Shown: positions 36,508 to 45,957 of the stretch, in pieces
Position numbering within the stretch: the stretch's first letter is position 1
Layout of the letters: every line of letters starts with the position of its first letter
Assembly: GCA_004293725.1 (NCBI GenBank)
Contig: REAW01000009.1
Location: 1 to 64,000 of the forward strand
DNA: 64,000 nt
Source: Curvibacter sp.
GTDB lineage: Bacteria; Pseudomonadota; Gammaproteobacteria; Burkholderiales; Burkholderiaceae_C
Direction: 5' to 3'
Translations under genes and position numbers: made by a program
The notes under the pieces: generated by a model
Seen by the model: only the letters and a program-made list of their open reading frames with translations
Database searches by the model: none
What the model was told of the DNA's origin: nothing

Positions 36508-36564
36508 GTTATTCGAGGCTCTAGCCCTCATGGATGCTGCGCAAGTAGCTCCTGAAACAAGAGC
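36508..36564. repeat. Copy of dispersed palindromic repeat after ntrC
   Basis: GTTATTCGAGGCTCTAGCCC then TCATGGATGCTGCGCAAGTAGCT is parallel to the copy at 20065-20124 (same orientation). It fills the space between the ntrC stop and the shared terminator. Confidence 0.65.
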
Positions 36565-36596
36565 AAAAAAACCGACGCATGCGTCGGTTTTTTTTA
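36564..36596. terminator. Bidirectional terminator between ntrC and xth
   Basis: The perfect hairpin ACCGACGCATGCGTCGGT is flanked by seven A residues on one side and a run of eight T on the other. It can therefore end transcripts from both convergent genes. The TAA stop of xth lies inside the T/A tract. Confidence 0.93.
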
Positions 36597-37367
36597 TGCG
36601 GACAAGGATATGTCCACGATCACCGGCGCATGGTCGCTGGGGCGCTCGTTCTTGCGGGGTGTTTTGTCAATGGTGCAAGCGATCACGCTGGGGCGCAGGG
36701 TTTCGCTGACCAAAATGTGGTCAATGCGCATTCCCCGGTTGCGGCGAAAACCCGCGTCACGGTAGTCCCACCAACTATAGCTTTTTGGGGGATAGGCAAA
36801 CAGGCGATAGCTGTCATGCAGGCCTAACGCGATCAAGGCGCGCAGGTGGTAACGCTCTTCTTCCGTGCAGTGGATGGTGCCTTCCAGGTTCACCGGGTCC
36901 CACACATCGTCTTCGTCAAAGGTGATGTTGTAGTCGCCCATCAGCACCAGCTTGGGGTGAACGGACAGCTCTTCCTTTACCCATCGGCGCAGGGCGGTCA
37001 GCCATTCCATCTTGTATTCAAACTTGTCGCTGCCTGGCTCCTGTCCATTGGGGAAGTAAGCGCCAATCACCCGCACACCTTCCACGGTGCCGGTGATCAC
37101 GCGGGACATGTCGTCATCAAAGCCGGGGATGTTTTTGATGACATCGCTGGCCGGTGCGCGCGTGAGCAGGGCCACGCCGTTGTAGGTTTTCTGGCCGAAC
37201 CACTGCGCGTGGTAGCCGATGGTCTCAAACGCGTCAGCGGGAAACTTGTCGTCGGTGAGCTTGAGCTCTTGCAGGGCCAGCACGTCCACCGGATTGGCAG
37301 CCAGCCAGTCCAGCACCTGGGGCAGGCGCACGCCTAAAGAGTTGACGTTCCAGGTGGCGAGTTTCAT
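36594..37367 (-). CDS. xth: Exodeoxyribonuclease III
   Basis: This 257-residue member of the endonuclease/exonuclease/phosphatase family has the Xth motifs LATWNVNSLGVRLPQVLDWL, LQELKLTDDKFP with the metal-binding Glu, GDYNITFDEDDVWDP and the C-terminal RIDHILVS ... SDHAPVIVDI with the catalytic His. It repairs abasic sites in DNA and trims 3' ends. It is translated coupled to folA (4-base overlap), and so forms a thyA-folA-xth unit. Confidence 0.95.
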   Translation of the reverse strand: MKLATWNVNSLGVRLPQVLDWLAANPVDVLALQELKLTDDKFPADAFETIGYHAQWFGQKTYNGVALLTRAPASDVIKNIPGFDDDMSRVITGTVEGVRVIGAYFPNGQEPGSDKFEYKMEWLTALRRWVKEELSVHPKLVLMGDYNITFDEDDVWDPVNLEGTIHCTEEERYHLRALIALGLHDSYRLFAYPPKSYSWWDYRDAGFRRNRGMRIDHILVSETLRPSVIACTIDKTPRKNERPSDHAPVIVDISLSA

Positions 37368-37888
37368 GGTGCGGTGCGGGTGTATGTGACGAAGCTGAAA
37401 GGTAGGCCGCTGGCCGCCACATGGCGCTCACGGGCGGTCTCCTGCCAAGCTGCGCCCAAGGTGGGTGCGAAGGCGTCGCCGTCAAAGTCTTTCTCTATCT
37501 CGGTGACCACCGCAGTCGTCGCCAGCGGTTCGGCCAGGGCGTAGAGCTGCGCGCCGCCAATCACCCAAACTTCTGCAGCCTGCTCACAAAGTTGTAGCGC
37601 CTCGCGCATATCGGATGCGGGCTGGGCGCCTATTTCGTTCCAATCCGCCTGGCGGGTGATGACGATGTTGGCGCGGCCGGGCAGGGGGCGGAACTTCGGC
37701 GGCAGCGAGTCCCAGGTCTTGCGCCCCATGATGACCGGGCAGCCCAGCGTGGTCCGCTTGAAGTGCGCCAAGTCCTCGGGCAAATGCCAAGGCAAGGTGC
37801 CGTTGATGCCGATCACACCATTGGCGGCGCGGGCGTAAATCAGGTGGAGGCGGGGCAGGGGGGCGGATGTGTGCATCGTGCCGGCCAT
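37364..37888 (-). CDS. folA: Dihydrofolate reductase
   Basis: This 174-residue protein has the DHFR core: LIYARAANGVIGINGTLPWH, then LPEDLAHFKRTTLGCPVIMG (active-site acidic residue in PEDLAHFK), NIVITR and WVIGGAQLYALA. It makes tetrahydrofolate with NADPH and is the target of trimethoprim. ATG at 37888 overlaps the thyA stop by one base (TGATG), so both enzymes of the dTMP cycle are coupled. A longer in-frame start upstream would lie inside thyA and is unlikely. The first 12 residues extend beyond the usual N-terminus. Confidence 0.95.
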   Translation of the reverse strand: MAGTMHTSAPLPRLHLIYARAANGVIGINGTLPWHLPEDLAHFKRTTLGCPVIMGRKTWDSLPPKFRPLPGRANIVITRQADWNEIGAQPASDMREALQLCEQAAEVWVIGGAQLYALAEPLATTAVVTEIEKDFDGDAFAPTLGAAWQETARERHVAASGLPFSFVTYTRTAP

Positions 37889-38736
37889 CACACCGCGACC
37901 GGTGCCTTGATGGCGGGGTGGCACTCGTAGCCTTGCACCTCAAAGTCTTCAAACTGGTAGTCGAAGATGCTTTCGGGCTTGCGCTTGATATGCAACGTGG
38001 GGTAGGCCATGGGCGCGCGGCTCAGCTGCAGCTCCACCTGCTCGGTGTGGTTGCTGTAGATGTGGCAATCGCCGCCGGTCCAGATGAAGTCGCCCACGTC
38101 CAGGTTGCACTGCTGGGCCACCATGTGGGTGAGCAGGGCGTAGCTGGCAATGTTGAAGGGCACGCCCAAAAAGATATCCGCACTGCGCTGGTAGAGCTGG
38201 CAGCTCAGTTTGCCGCGCCCGCCTTCGGTTTCGGCCGGGGCCACATAAAACTGAAAGAACGCATGGCAGGGCATGAGTGCCATCTTGCTGAGTTCGGCCA
38301 CGTTCCAGGCGCTCACGATGATGCGGCGGCTGTCGGGGTTGGTCTTGAGGGTTTTGATGACGTCGGCAATTTGGTCGATGTGGCCACCGTCTGGCGTAGG
38401 CCAGCTGCGCCATTGCACGCCGTACACCGGGCCCAAGTCGCCGGTGTCGGGGTTGGCCCACTCGTCCCAGATGGTGACGCCGCGCTCTTTGAGCCAGTTG
38501 TTGTTGGCAGAGCCGGTCAAGAACCAGAGCAGCTCCTGGATGATGCTGCGCAGGTGCACTTTCTTGGTAGTAACGAGCGGAAAGCCTTCATTCAGGTCAA
38601 AACGCATCTGGTAACCAAACACACTCTTGGTGCCGGTGCCGGTGCGGTCGGCTTTGAAGACGCCTGTGGTGTACACATGGCGCATGAAGTCTTCGTATTG
38701 GCTGCGCACGGGGCGCTCAGGGGGCAAGCTGGTCAT
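37888..38736 (-). CDS. thyA: Thymidylate synthase
   Basis: This 282-residue protein has the conserved [19 protein letters not shown] near the N-terminus and the catalytic cysteine C157 in [12 protein letters not shown]. It also has [20 protein letters not shown] and [15 protein letters not shown]. It methylates dUMP to dTMP with methylene-tetrahydrofolate, and the folate product is recycled by FolA, encoded next. It is slightly longer than E. coli ThyA because of an insert after FQFYV (about 168-178). Confidence 0.97.
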   Translation of the reverse strand: MTSLPPERPVRSQYEDFMRHVYTTGVFKADRTGTGTKSVFGYQMRFDLNEGFPLVTTKKVHLRSIIQELLWFLTGSANNNWLKERGVTIWDEWANPDTGDLGPVYGVQWRSWPTPDGGHIDQIADVIKTLKTNPDSRRIIVSAWNVAELSKMALMPCHAFFQFYVAPAETEGGRGKLSCQLYQRSADIFLGVPFNIASYALLTHMVAQQCNLDVGDFIWTGGDCHIYSNHTEQVELQLSRAPMAYPTLHIKRKPESIFDYQFEDFEVQGYECHPAIKAPVAV

Positions 38737-38788
38737 GGGGGAATTTTAAAGGGCCACGGCGAAAGATCGCGGGTGTTCGGGGTGGGTG

Positions 38789-39946
38789 TCAGGTCAGGCG
38801 GTTAAGGACCGTGGTAATGGCCAGCAGTGCGATCAGCACCACCACCACTACCGGCATCACAGCGCCTAAGCCCGCCCATGTGGCAAGCAGGCCAAAGGAA
38901 GCAGGCACCACGGATCCACCAATATACGAAAACGTCATTTGGCGACCAATCACGGTGCGGGCCACATCGTCTGGAAACCGGCGCGCGGTTTCGTGCATGA
39001 GCGAAGGAAATATCGGTGCGCAGCCAAGGCCCATGAGCACCAGCCCGAATTGCGAAGCCGCCCCCAGTACGCCATGCGCGGCAAAAAGGATGGCCCCTGC
39101 AATGGCAACTGCAATGCCCAGCTGCACCAGTTTACGGTTACCCAGGCGGTTGGCAATCAGGCCCACACCAAACCGGCCGGCGGTGATGGAGCCAAAGAAA
39201 ACCGCTACCCAGACACCCGCTTGGGTGGGAGACACGCCACGGTCCGTCACCAAAATACTGGCGGCCCACAGACCGGTCCCCATTTCAGCAGCGACATAAA
39301 ACAAAAAACTGGTAGGTGCCAACCACACGGCCAGAGGGCGCACGGGTTTGAACTTGGGCGTGACGTGTTCGGCATCTCCAGCCGACGGCGTAGAACGCTC
39401 TTGCGACCAGAGTGTCAGCGTGGAAAACAGTAGAACCGCCAGACACAATTGGACCAAGCCTATCGCCTGCGTGCCAGCCGTCCAGCCCGTGCTGCTGGCC
39501 AATGCCACACCCATGATGAGCGGGCCCGTGGTGGCGCCAACTCCCCAAAAGCCGTGCAGCCAATTCATATGGCGCGAAGAATAGTGCGCTGCCACAAAAT
39601 GATTCAGGCTGGTGTCCACTGCGCCGGAGCCCAGCCCCAACGGAATGCCTAGAGCGACCAGCCAGACAAAAGAGGGGGCATAGGCGAAGCCAATCAACGC
39701 CAGTGCCGTCATCAAGCAACTGATTGCCACTACCAAGCCAGTTCCCACGCGCTTGGCCAGCGGACCCGCAAGAAAACTTGCCGCGGCGGCACAAGCAGTC
39801 ATGGTGATGGTGACCACCCCCACCGCGGCCAGCGGCTGGTCCATGTCAGCCCGAATGGCCGGCCAGGCTACGCCCAAAATGCCATCGGGCAAACCGAGGC
39901 TGATAAAGGACACATACACAATGCCCAGAAGAATGAGGTGAGCCAC
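38789..39946 (-). CDS. Major facilitator superfamily permease
   Basis: This protein of about 385 residues has some 12 hydrophobic segments and begins with LILLGIVYVSFISLGLPDGI, the pattern of sugar/drug-type MFS proteins such as the YfkF/FucP-like group. Loop motifs AKRVGTGLVVA and GLIANRLGNRKLVQ (the second half) fit the family. The substrate cannot be inferred. GTG at 39946 is preferred because AGGA lies 7 bases upstream; the frame is open for 12 more codons. It lies in the same direction as thyA, 52 bases away. Confidence 0.8.
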   Translation of the reverse strand: MAHLILLGIVYVSFISLGLPDGILGVAWPAIRADMDQPLAAVGVVTITMTACAAAASFLAGPLAKRVGTGLVVAISCLMTALALIGFAYAPSFVWLVALGIPLGLGSGAVDTSLNHFVAAHYSSRHMNWLHGFWGVGATTGPLIMGVALASSTGWTAGTQAIGLVQLCLAVLLFSTLTLWSQERSTPSAGDAEHVTPKFKPVRPLAVWLAPTSFLFYVAAEMGTGLWAASILVTDRGVSPTQAGVWVAVFFGSITAGRFGVGLIANRLGNRKLVQLGIAVAIAGAILFAAHGVLGAASQFGLVLMGLGCAPIFPSLMHETARRFPDDVARTVIGRQMTFSYIGGSVVPASFGLLATWAGLGAVMPVVVVVLIALLAITTVLNRLT

Positions 39947-40031
39947 GGAAAGTCCTGTCAATTGAAATGAAGGGGTCACCAAGCATTAAAGCCAAATACT
40001 GCCTTGGTGCATGCGGACTGCGCGCTGGGTG

Positions 40032-41456
40032 CTATGGAATGGATAGTACGCGCCCAGGGTTAAGAAGGTTCTGCGGGTCCAGTGCGCCCTTGATAGCGCG
40101 CATCGCCTGCAGAGCCACCTGGGATTTGTGGTGCGCCAGCTTGTCGCGCTTGAGGCTTCCGATGCCATGCTCCGCCGATATGGAGCCACGGTAGCGGTCC
40201 ACCACGTCGTACACCAGTGTATTGATGGGGGCTTCCTGGTCGCGCAAAAAAGCCTCTGCGTCGGCACCAATCGGGGCCTGCACGTTGTAGTGCAAGTTGC
40301 CATCGCCCAGGTGGCCGTAGTTGACCAAGCGCACGCCAGGGAAGTGTTGCTCCAGCAGCGCGTCGGTCTCACGTACAAAGGCGGGGATGCGTGACACGGC
40401 GATAGAAATGTCGTGTTTGATGTTCAGCCCCTCTTGGGCTTGGGCCAGCGGAATGCTCTCGCGGATATGCCACAGGGCCCGGGCCTGGGCAATGTTCTCA
40501 GCCACCACGGCATCAAGCACACAGCCTTGCTCCAATGCTGCTTCCAGCAAGCGCTCAAACTGCGCACGGGCGTGGCTCTCAGACTCGTGGTCCGAGTTTT
40601 CCAGCACCACGCAGTAGGGCGACAGACCGCCAAAGGGCACGTTTTGCTGCACAAAGTGTTTGCGCACTAGGCCTAGTGCGATTTCGCCCATCACTTCAAA
40701 ACCGGTGAGCCCTGCGTTCAGGTGCCGGTGTGCCAGACCGAGTAGCTCCACGGCCGCCTCCAGTGACGGCACTGCGGCAAAGGCAGTTAGCTGGGCCGCT
40801 GGCAGCGGGTACATGCGCAGCGTGGCCGCGGTGATCACGCCCAGGGTGCCCTCAGAGCCGATAAACAGATGCCGCAGGTCATACCCCGTATTGTCTTTGC
40901 GCAGACCGCTCAGGCCATCCCATAGGTGGCCTTGGGCGGTGACCACTTCCAGACCCAGACACAGCTCACGGGTGTTGCCGTAGCGCACCACCTGCGTCCC
41001 GCCCGCGTTGGTGGCCAAGTTGCCGCCAATGGTGCAACTGCCCTCGGCGGCCAGGCTCAACGGGAACAAAAATCCTTCTTTCTCGCACGCCTCCTGCAGC
41101 GTTTGCAGCACACAGCCGGCCTCTACCGTCACGGTCAGGTTGGCCGCATCCATACTGCGGATGCGGTTGAGGCGCTGCAGACTGAGCAACACTTGGGTGC
41201 CAGTAGCGTCGGGGATGGAGCCCACCACCATGCCCGTGTTGCCGCCCTGGGGTACCAAGCTCACTCCCGCGGCAGCGCAAGCAGCGACGACCGCCGCCAC
41301 TTCAGCCGCGGTGCCAGGGCGCACCACGGCCAATGCGCGGCCGCGTTCGCGTTTGCGCCAGTCTTGCTCATAGGCGGTCAGGTCGCCCTCGGTCAGCACG
41401 TGGGCCTCGCCCACCAAAGTTCGCAGCGTGGTGCGCAGGGCTTCTACGTCTGTCAT
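40032..41456 (-). CDS. FAD-linked 2-hydroxyacid dehydrogenase (GlcD/D-2-hydroxyglutarate dehydrogenase type)
   Basis: This 474-residue protein has an FAD-binding PCMH domain (about 40-215, VVRPGTAAEVAAVV and VPQGGNTGMVVGSIP with IGGNLATNAGGTQVVRYG). The C-terminal FAD-oxidase domain has GHLGDGNLHYNVQAP (metal-binding histidines) and EHGIGSLKRD. Relatives oxidise D-2-hydroxyglutarate, D-lactate or glycolate, passing electrons to quinone or an electron-transfer flavoprotein. The exact substrate is unresolved. It overlaps the DUF2069 gene by 4 bases. Confidence 0.88.
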   Translation of the reverse strand: MTDVEALRTTLRTLVGEAHVLTEGDLTAYEQDWRKRERGRALAVVRPGTAAEVAAVVAACAAAGVSLVPQGGNTGMVVGSIPDATGTQVLLSLQRLNRIRSMDAANLTVTVEAGCVLQTLQEACEKEGFLFPLSLAAEGSCTIGGNLATNAGGTQVVRYGNTRELCLGLEVVTAQGHLWDGLSGLRKDNTGYDLRHLFIGSEGTLGVITAATLRMYPLPAAQLTAFAAVPSLEAAVELLGLAHRHLNAGLTGFEVMGEIALGLVRKHFVQQNVPFGGLSPYCVVLENSDHESESHARAQFERLLEAALEQGCVLDAVVAENIAQARALWHIRESIPLAQAQEGLNIKHDISIAVSRIPAFVRETDALLEQHFPGVRLVNYGHLGDGNLHYNVQAPIGADAEAFLRDQEAPINTLVYDVVDRYRGSISAEHGIGSLKRDKLAHHKSQVALQAMRAIKGALDPQNLLNPGRVLSIP

Positions 41457-41881
41457 GGCGCTGGGTGGTTGGGTAAGTCTTCTGCAGGCTTTGGCAGCGT
41501 CTTGGCGTGTTTGAGGCGCAATCGGATATGGAAGGTGCAGGCCACAAACAGCACCACGCAGAGGAAGACTTCCAGAAGTGCTAACCAGTTACCGGGCGCT
41601 TTGTCGCTCCAGGCGCGCACCACGCCCTCAGTGAAATACAGCCATACCATCAGACTGACCCAGCGGTAGGTGTACATGCGGTTTTTCAGCAAACCTGCCA
41701 GTGGAATGCACAAGGGAAGTACCTTGAGCGCCAGCGTACCGCTGCCGGTGGGCGCCAGCCATAGTTCCCAGAGCAGGCCCAGCAATATCAAACCGAGGGT
41801 GCTTGCGACGGCAACCCAACGGCTGAGTTGAACGGAGTGGGCGGGGGTAGAGGGGGAGTTTGCGTGCATAGTAAGCCGCAT
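41453..41881 (-). CDS. DUF2069 membrane protein
   Basis: The protein of up to 142 residues has four hydrophobic segments (about 23-41, 50-64, 76-88 and 100-118 of the longer form) with WELWLAPTGSGTLALKVLPL, typical of DUF2069. It is a small inner-membrane protein of unknown function. ATG at 41881 or, 4 codons later, at 41869 could be the start; neither has a strong ribosome site. It is translationally coupled to the dehydrogenase gene after it. Confidence 0.8.
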   Translation of the reverse strand: MRLTMHANSPSTPAHSVQLSRWVAVASTLGLILLGLLWELWLAPTGSGTLALKVLPLCIPLAGLLKNRMYTYRWVSLMVWLYFTEGVVRAWSDKAPGNWLALLEVFLCVVLFVACTFHIRLRLKHAKTLPKPAEDLPNHPAP

Positions 41882-41900
41882 AGCTTAAAACAAATGCGCA

Positions 41901-42128
41901 TCACCGTGTTTTGGGGTCGAGTCGGCGGCGCTTGTTCGGCGGGGCGCTGTTCATCTCCACGATCACTGCTTGGCCATCGGGTAGTGAAACCGCCATCTGT
42001 TCCTCGCCATCAACCGTAAGGTGGTACACGGTCGTGGTGCCTACGGCCCGCGAGTCTTCCAGCCTTGCGTGTTCCAGCAATTTGGCCAACTCCCCTCGCG
42101 GCACCGCGCGCCAGTTCAAGCGTTTCAT
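41901..42128 (-). CDS. Small hypothetical protein coupled to the GGDEF-EAL gene
   Basis: This 75-residue protein (MKRLNWRAVPRGELAKLLEH ... NKRRRLDPKTR) has a basic N-terminus and C-terminus and a central beta-rich run (TTTVYHLTVDGEEQMAVSLP). It has no membrane segment or recognised domain. ATG overlaps the stop of the GGDEF-EAL gene by 4 bases (ATGA), strong evidence that it is translated. I do not recognise the family; a small adaptor or regulator acting with the upstream protein is only an inference from coupling. Confidence 0.6.
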   Translation of the reverse strand: MKRLNWRAVPRGELAKLLEHARLEDSRAVGTTTVYHLTVDGEEQMAVSLPDGQAVIVEMNSAPPNKRRRLDPKTR

Positions 42129-44614
42129 GCGGGGTGGTCCGTAGGCTCGCGCAAGCGGTTAGCGAACGCCGCGACGGTGAGTGGACGCGCATAGTAGTAG
42201 CCCTGCACTTGGTTGCAGCCCATCGTGCTCAGCAGATCGGCTTGCTCCATGTTTTCTACACCTTCTGCCACCACCGTCAGACCCAGGCTGTGTGCCATGG
42301 CAATAATGGCACCTGCAATGGCGGCATCGTCCGGGTTGGTGTGAATGTCGTTGACGAAGGAGCGGTCGATTTTTAGCTCGTCAATCGGAAAACGCCGCAG
42401 GTAGGACAGGCTGGAGTAGCCGGTGCCAAAGTCATCCAGAGAGAGCGATACGCCGAGGTTTTTGAGTGCCCGCAAAGACAACAAGGTGCTGTCCACGTCG
42501 TGCATCACCATACTCTCTGTCAGCTCCAGAATAATGAGCGTGGGGTTGACTCCGGTACTGGCAAAAATGGCTGCGATACGGTCCGTCAGTTCATCCTGGC
42601 GAAACTGGCGGGCCGACATATTGATAGCGATTTTCAATGGGGGTAAACCTTGCCTCTGCCACAACACCTGCTGGCGGCAGGCCTCGGCAATGACCCATTC
42701 TCCGAGTGGCAGGATGAGACCGGTTTCCTCGGCTATGCGAATGAACTCAATGGGGTGGACCAACCCAATCTGCGGATGCTGCCAGCGCACCAGGGCCTCT
42801 GCGCCAACCACACGTTGGGTTTGGATGTCGATCTTGGGTTGGTAGTGCAGCACAAATTCCCCACGCTCCAGGCCACGGCGCATGGCTGCTTCCATATCGA
42901 GACGGCTGATGGCGGTGGACCCCATCTCGGGGATGAACTGCCGCACGCTGTTGCGACCGTGCTCCTTGACGCGGTACATGGCCATGTCGGCATAACGCAG
43001 CAAAATCTCACCGTGGTCCCCATCACGTGGATACAGTGACACGCCGATGCTGGCAGTCACAAAAACGTCGCGTCCGTCCACCTCGGTTGGGCGCGAGAGC
43101 GCAGACAAAATTTTCTCGGCGATCCTGTCCACGTCACCCGGTTGCGGTACATCTGTCAGAAGAATGACGAACTCGTCCCCGCCCAAGCGGGCCACGGTAT
43201 CGGTTTCGCGCACACAAGCGGTGAGTCGGTTTGCCACTTCTTTCAGGAGGGCATCGCCTGCACCATGGCCCGATGCATCGTTGATGAGCTTGAAATGGTC
43301 TAGGTCCAGCAGCATCACACCCATGACCTGGCCGTTGCGTTTGGCCCAGGCAATGGCCTGCTCGATGCGGTCGTTGAGCAGGTTGCGGTTGGCCAGGCCG
43401 GTCAGACTGTCGTGGTTGGCCTGGTACTCCAGCGCATGCTGGTAGCGTACCCGTTCGCTGATGTCGTTGATAACGCTGACAAAGTGTGTGGTTGCGCCGC
43501 CGGTCAAGTCGCGCACCGGAGCGATATGCAACTCGTTCCAGAACAGCGAACCATCCTTGCGGTAGTTGCGCAGCGTGGCCGCGCCTTCGCGCTTTTCACG
43601 CAGTGCAGCGCGGATGTGCTCCAGGTCGGGCTGGGCCAAGTCGTCGCGCACCAAGAAGCGACCCTCCAGACCTATCACTTCATCAGCGCGGTAGCCGGTG
43701 ATCCGTTCAAAAGCCGGGTTCACATAAACAATGGAGTGGTCGTCCGCATCGCTGCGTGTGATCATGATGCCGTTGCTGCTTGAGGCCAACGCTTTCTCAT
43801 GCAAGTGCCGGGTTTGCGCATAGTCGGCCCGGCGCAGTTTGCGGTCGCTGACGTCTTCCTTGACGACGATCAGGTGGGTGGTTTGTCCTTCGGCATCGCG
43901 CAACGTGGACACCACCTGGCGCTCCCAGTAAATGCTGCCGTCTTTGCGGCGGCTTTGCACGTCCCCATTCCAGCGGTCGCCGATGGGTTGCTGCGACAGT
44001 AGACTGCGGTAGATGGCTTCAGTGGTTTCAGAAGGGTTCCAGGGGTGGGGCGTCACACCGATGATGTCGGCATGCGCAAACCCTGACAACTCCACAAAGC
44101 CCCGGTTGCAGTACTCGACCTTACCGTCCAGGTCCATGACGATGATGCCAAACGGGCTTTGCTCAATGGCTTGGGCGAGCAATTCCATGCGGCGGGGCGC
44201 CAGCACGGGCGAATAGGCAGACCCGGCAAGGACGGCGGAATGGGCCAGGTCGCTTGCCAAGCGCGCGACAAAACCGTGGTCTTCTGGTCGCGTGGCGGTG
44301 TCAAACGGGGCGTGTACCTGCAGGCTACCAACAAATGTTGAGCCGTCTTGCAAAGAAAAGTCCAGCTTGCGCAAGCCCTCGTTGGACGGCACCGGACCTG
44401 CTTGGCATTGGATCCCATTGCCACCCTGCAAGGTAAGACTTATCTCAGCGTGCGCATAGCCGGCACCGTCCACCAGCAATTGGCACAGGCCCTGGGCGAG
44501 TTGCTGGGTATCTTTGGCGTGGCGTTGGCATTGGCTCCAGGCCTCCAGCAACAAAAGCCAACGCTTTAGTCGGTGCAATTCGGAGTCCAGGGTGGATTGG
44601 GGTTCAGCTTCCAT
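42125..44614 (-). CDS. PAS-PAS-GGDEF-EAL cyclic di-GMP signalling protein
   Basis: The 829-residue cytoplasmic protein has an N-terminal GAF-like region (1 to about 140), two PAS domains (about 145-260 and 270-390), a GGDEF domain (about 395-555) and an EAL domain (about 570-820). The cyclase motif RLGGDEFVIL and the inhibitory I-site RETD, five residues before it, are intact. So are the phosphodiesterase motifs EALVRW, ELTESM, DDFGTGYSS and KIDRSFV. Both activities are therefore possible, and PAS input decides the balance. No membrane helices are seen. It is divergent from yihY. Confidence 0.93.
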   Translation of the reverse strand: MEAEPQSTLDSELHRLKRWLLLLEAWSQCQRHAKDTQQLAQGLCQLLVDGAGYAHAEISLTLQGGNGIQCQAGPVPSNEGLRKLDFSLQDGSTFVGSLQVHAPFDTATRPEDHGFVARLASDLAHSAVLAGSAYSPVLAPRRMELLAQAIEQSPFGIIVMDLDGKVEYCNRGFVELSGFAHADIIGVTPHPWNPSETTEAIYRSLLSQQPIGDRWNGDVQSRRKDGSIYWERQVVSTLRDAEGQTTHLIVVKEDVSDRKLRRADYAQTRHLHEKALASSSNGIMITRSDADDHSIVYVNPAFERITGYRADEVIGLEGRFLVRDDLAQPDLEHIRAALREKREGAATLRNYRKDGSLFWNELHIAPVRDLTGGATTHFVSVINDISERVRYQHALEYQANHDSLTGLANRNLLNDRIEQAIAWAKRNGQVMGVMLLDLDHFKLINDASGHGAGDALLKEVANRLTACVRETDTVARLGGDEFVILLTDVPQPGDVDRIAEKILSALSRPTEVDGRDVFVTASIGVSLYPRDGDHGEILLRYADMAMYRVKEHGRNSVRQFIPEMGSTAISRLDMEAAMRRGLERGEFVLHYQPKIDIQTQRVVGAEALVRWQHPQIGLVHPIEFIRIAEETGLILPLGEWVIAEACRQQVLWQRQGLPPLKIAINMSARQFRQDELTDRIAAIFASTGVNPTLIILELTESMVMHDVDSTLLSLRALKNLGVSLSLDDFGTGYSSLSYLRRFPIDELKIDRSFVNDIHTNPDDAAIAGAIIAMAHSLGLTVVAEGVENMEQADLLSTMGCNQVQGYYYARPLTVAAFANRLREPTDHPA

Positions 44615-44733
44615 GGCCTCGTGGTTTCTCTCCAGTTTTGCGATACGGTGGGGCCGCGTGATTTTAGAGCCCGGAAATTAGCAGTGCGTCGTTGCGCCAG
44701 CGTTGGAGCTACGGCTGATGGCATCATAGTGCC

Positions 44734-45957
44734 ATGCAATTCTTCCATCGTCTCAAACCCTGGCTGCGCGACGTGGCCAACATTCCTTGGCGGGATGCCG
44801 CCATTACCCTGCGCGAACGTTTTCGGGAAGACCGCTTGGGCCTGACCGCCAGCAGTCTGACCTTCACCACCACCATTGCACTGGTGCCGTTCATTACCGT
44901 GGCGCTGGCGGTGTTTACGGCCTTCCCCATGTTCGCGAAGTTTCAGGATGTGCTGCAGAAATGGCTGATTGAAAGCCTGGTGCCCGACAACATTGCGCGT
45001 CAGGTGCTGGGTTACCTCACCCAGTTTGCCGGCAAGGCCAGTCGACTGGGGGTGGCTGGGTTGGCGGTGCTGCTGATCACGGCGCTGGCGCTTATTTTTA
45101 CGATTGACCGTACGCTCAACAGCATTTGGCGCGTGCGCAAACGTCGGCCGCTGGGCCAGCGCGTGTTGATTTACTGGGCCGCCATGACGCTGGGGCCGCT
45201 GCTTTTGGGTGCCAGCCTGTCCCTCACGTCATATGCGGTCTCCGCCTCCAAGGGCTTGGTGGGCGGGCTGCCGGGCGGGGTGAGTCTACTGCTGGACGGT
45301 TTGCAGTTCGTGCTGGTGGCCTTTGGCATGGCGGCCATGTTTCACTATGTCCCCAATACCCAGGTGCGCTGGGGTCACGCATGGATGGGGGGGCTGTTTG
45401 TGTCCGCTGGCATGGAGCTGGCGCGCAAAGGCTTGGCCTTGTATTTGAGCAAGGTGCCAACCTATTCCGTGGTTTACGGCGCGTTTGCCACGGTTCCGAT
45501 TTTGCTGGTGTGGATCTACGTGGTGTGGGTCATCGTGCTGCTGGGCGCAGCGTTGACAGCGTATTTGCCCAGCCTGATTGCGGGTGTACCACGCCGTCGT
45601 TTGGGCAATGGCTGGCAGTTTCAACTCGCAATGGAGTCGCTTCAATTGCTGCATCAGGCGCGAAGTGGTGCGGACAAAGGCCTGACGCTGACCCAACTGC
45701 GTACCACCATGCAAGTGGACCCGCTGCGACTGGAGCCGGTGCTGCAGATGCTGGTGGGACTTGATTGGGTGGGGCAACTCAATGAGGATGGTGTGCACGA
45801 TGAGCAGGCTCGCTACGTGCTGTTGGCCAACCTCGACACCACAGTGCTGGAACCCCTGATGCGCGCAGCCCTGCTCAAGCCGGATGTCGTGACCGAGAAT
45901 TTATGGAAAATTGGCCGATGGCCGGCAACCACATTGCGCGAGGCGCTACAAAAATAG
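44734..45957 (+). CDS. YihY-family inner membrane protein with C-terminal winged-helix region
   Basis: This 407-residue protein has the YihY/virulence factor BrkB (PF03631) membrane domain with six or so helices (about 35-290; LTASSLTFTTTIALVPFITV, FTIDRTLNSIWRV, FATVPILLVWIYVVWVIVLLGA). A soluble C-terminal part (about 295-400) may be winged-helix-like. The family was once mis-annotated as RNase BN; its function remains unclear. The last codons and stop (GCTACAAAAATAG) lie in a short copy of the dispersed repeat. It is convergent with the next gene. Confidence 0.88.
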   Translation: MQFFHRLKPWLRDVANIPWRDAAITLRERFREDRLGLTASSLTFTTTIALVPFITVALAVFTAFPMFAKFQDVLQKWLIESLVPDNIARQVLGYLTQFAGKASRLGVAGLAVLLITALALIFTIDRTLNSIWRVRKRRPLGQRVLIYWAAMTLGPLLLGASLSLTSYAVSASKGLVGGLPGGVSLLLDGLQFVLVAFGMAAMFHYVPNTQVRWGHAWMGGLFVSAGMELARKGLALYLSKVPTYSVVYGAFATVPILLVWIYVVWVIVLLGAALTAYLPSLIAGVPRRRLGNGWQFQLAMESLQLLHQARSGADKGLTLTQLRTTMQVDPLRLEPVLQMLVGLDWVGQLNEDGVHDEQARYVLLANLDTTVLEPLMRAALLKPDVVTENLWKIGRWPATTLREALQK

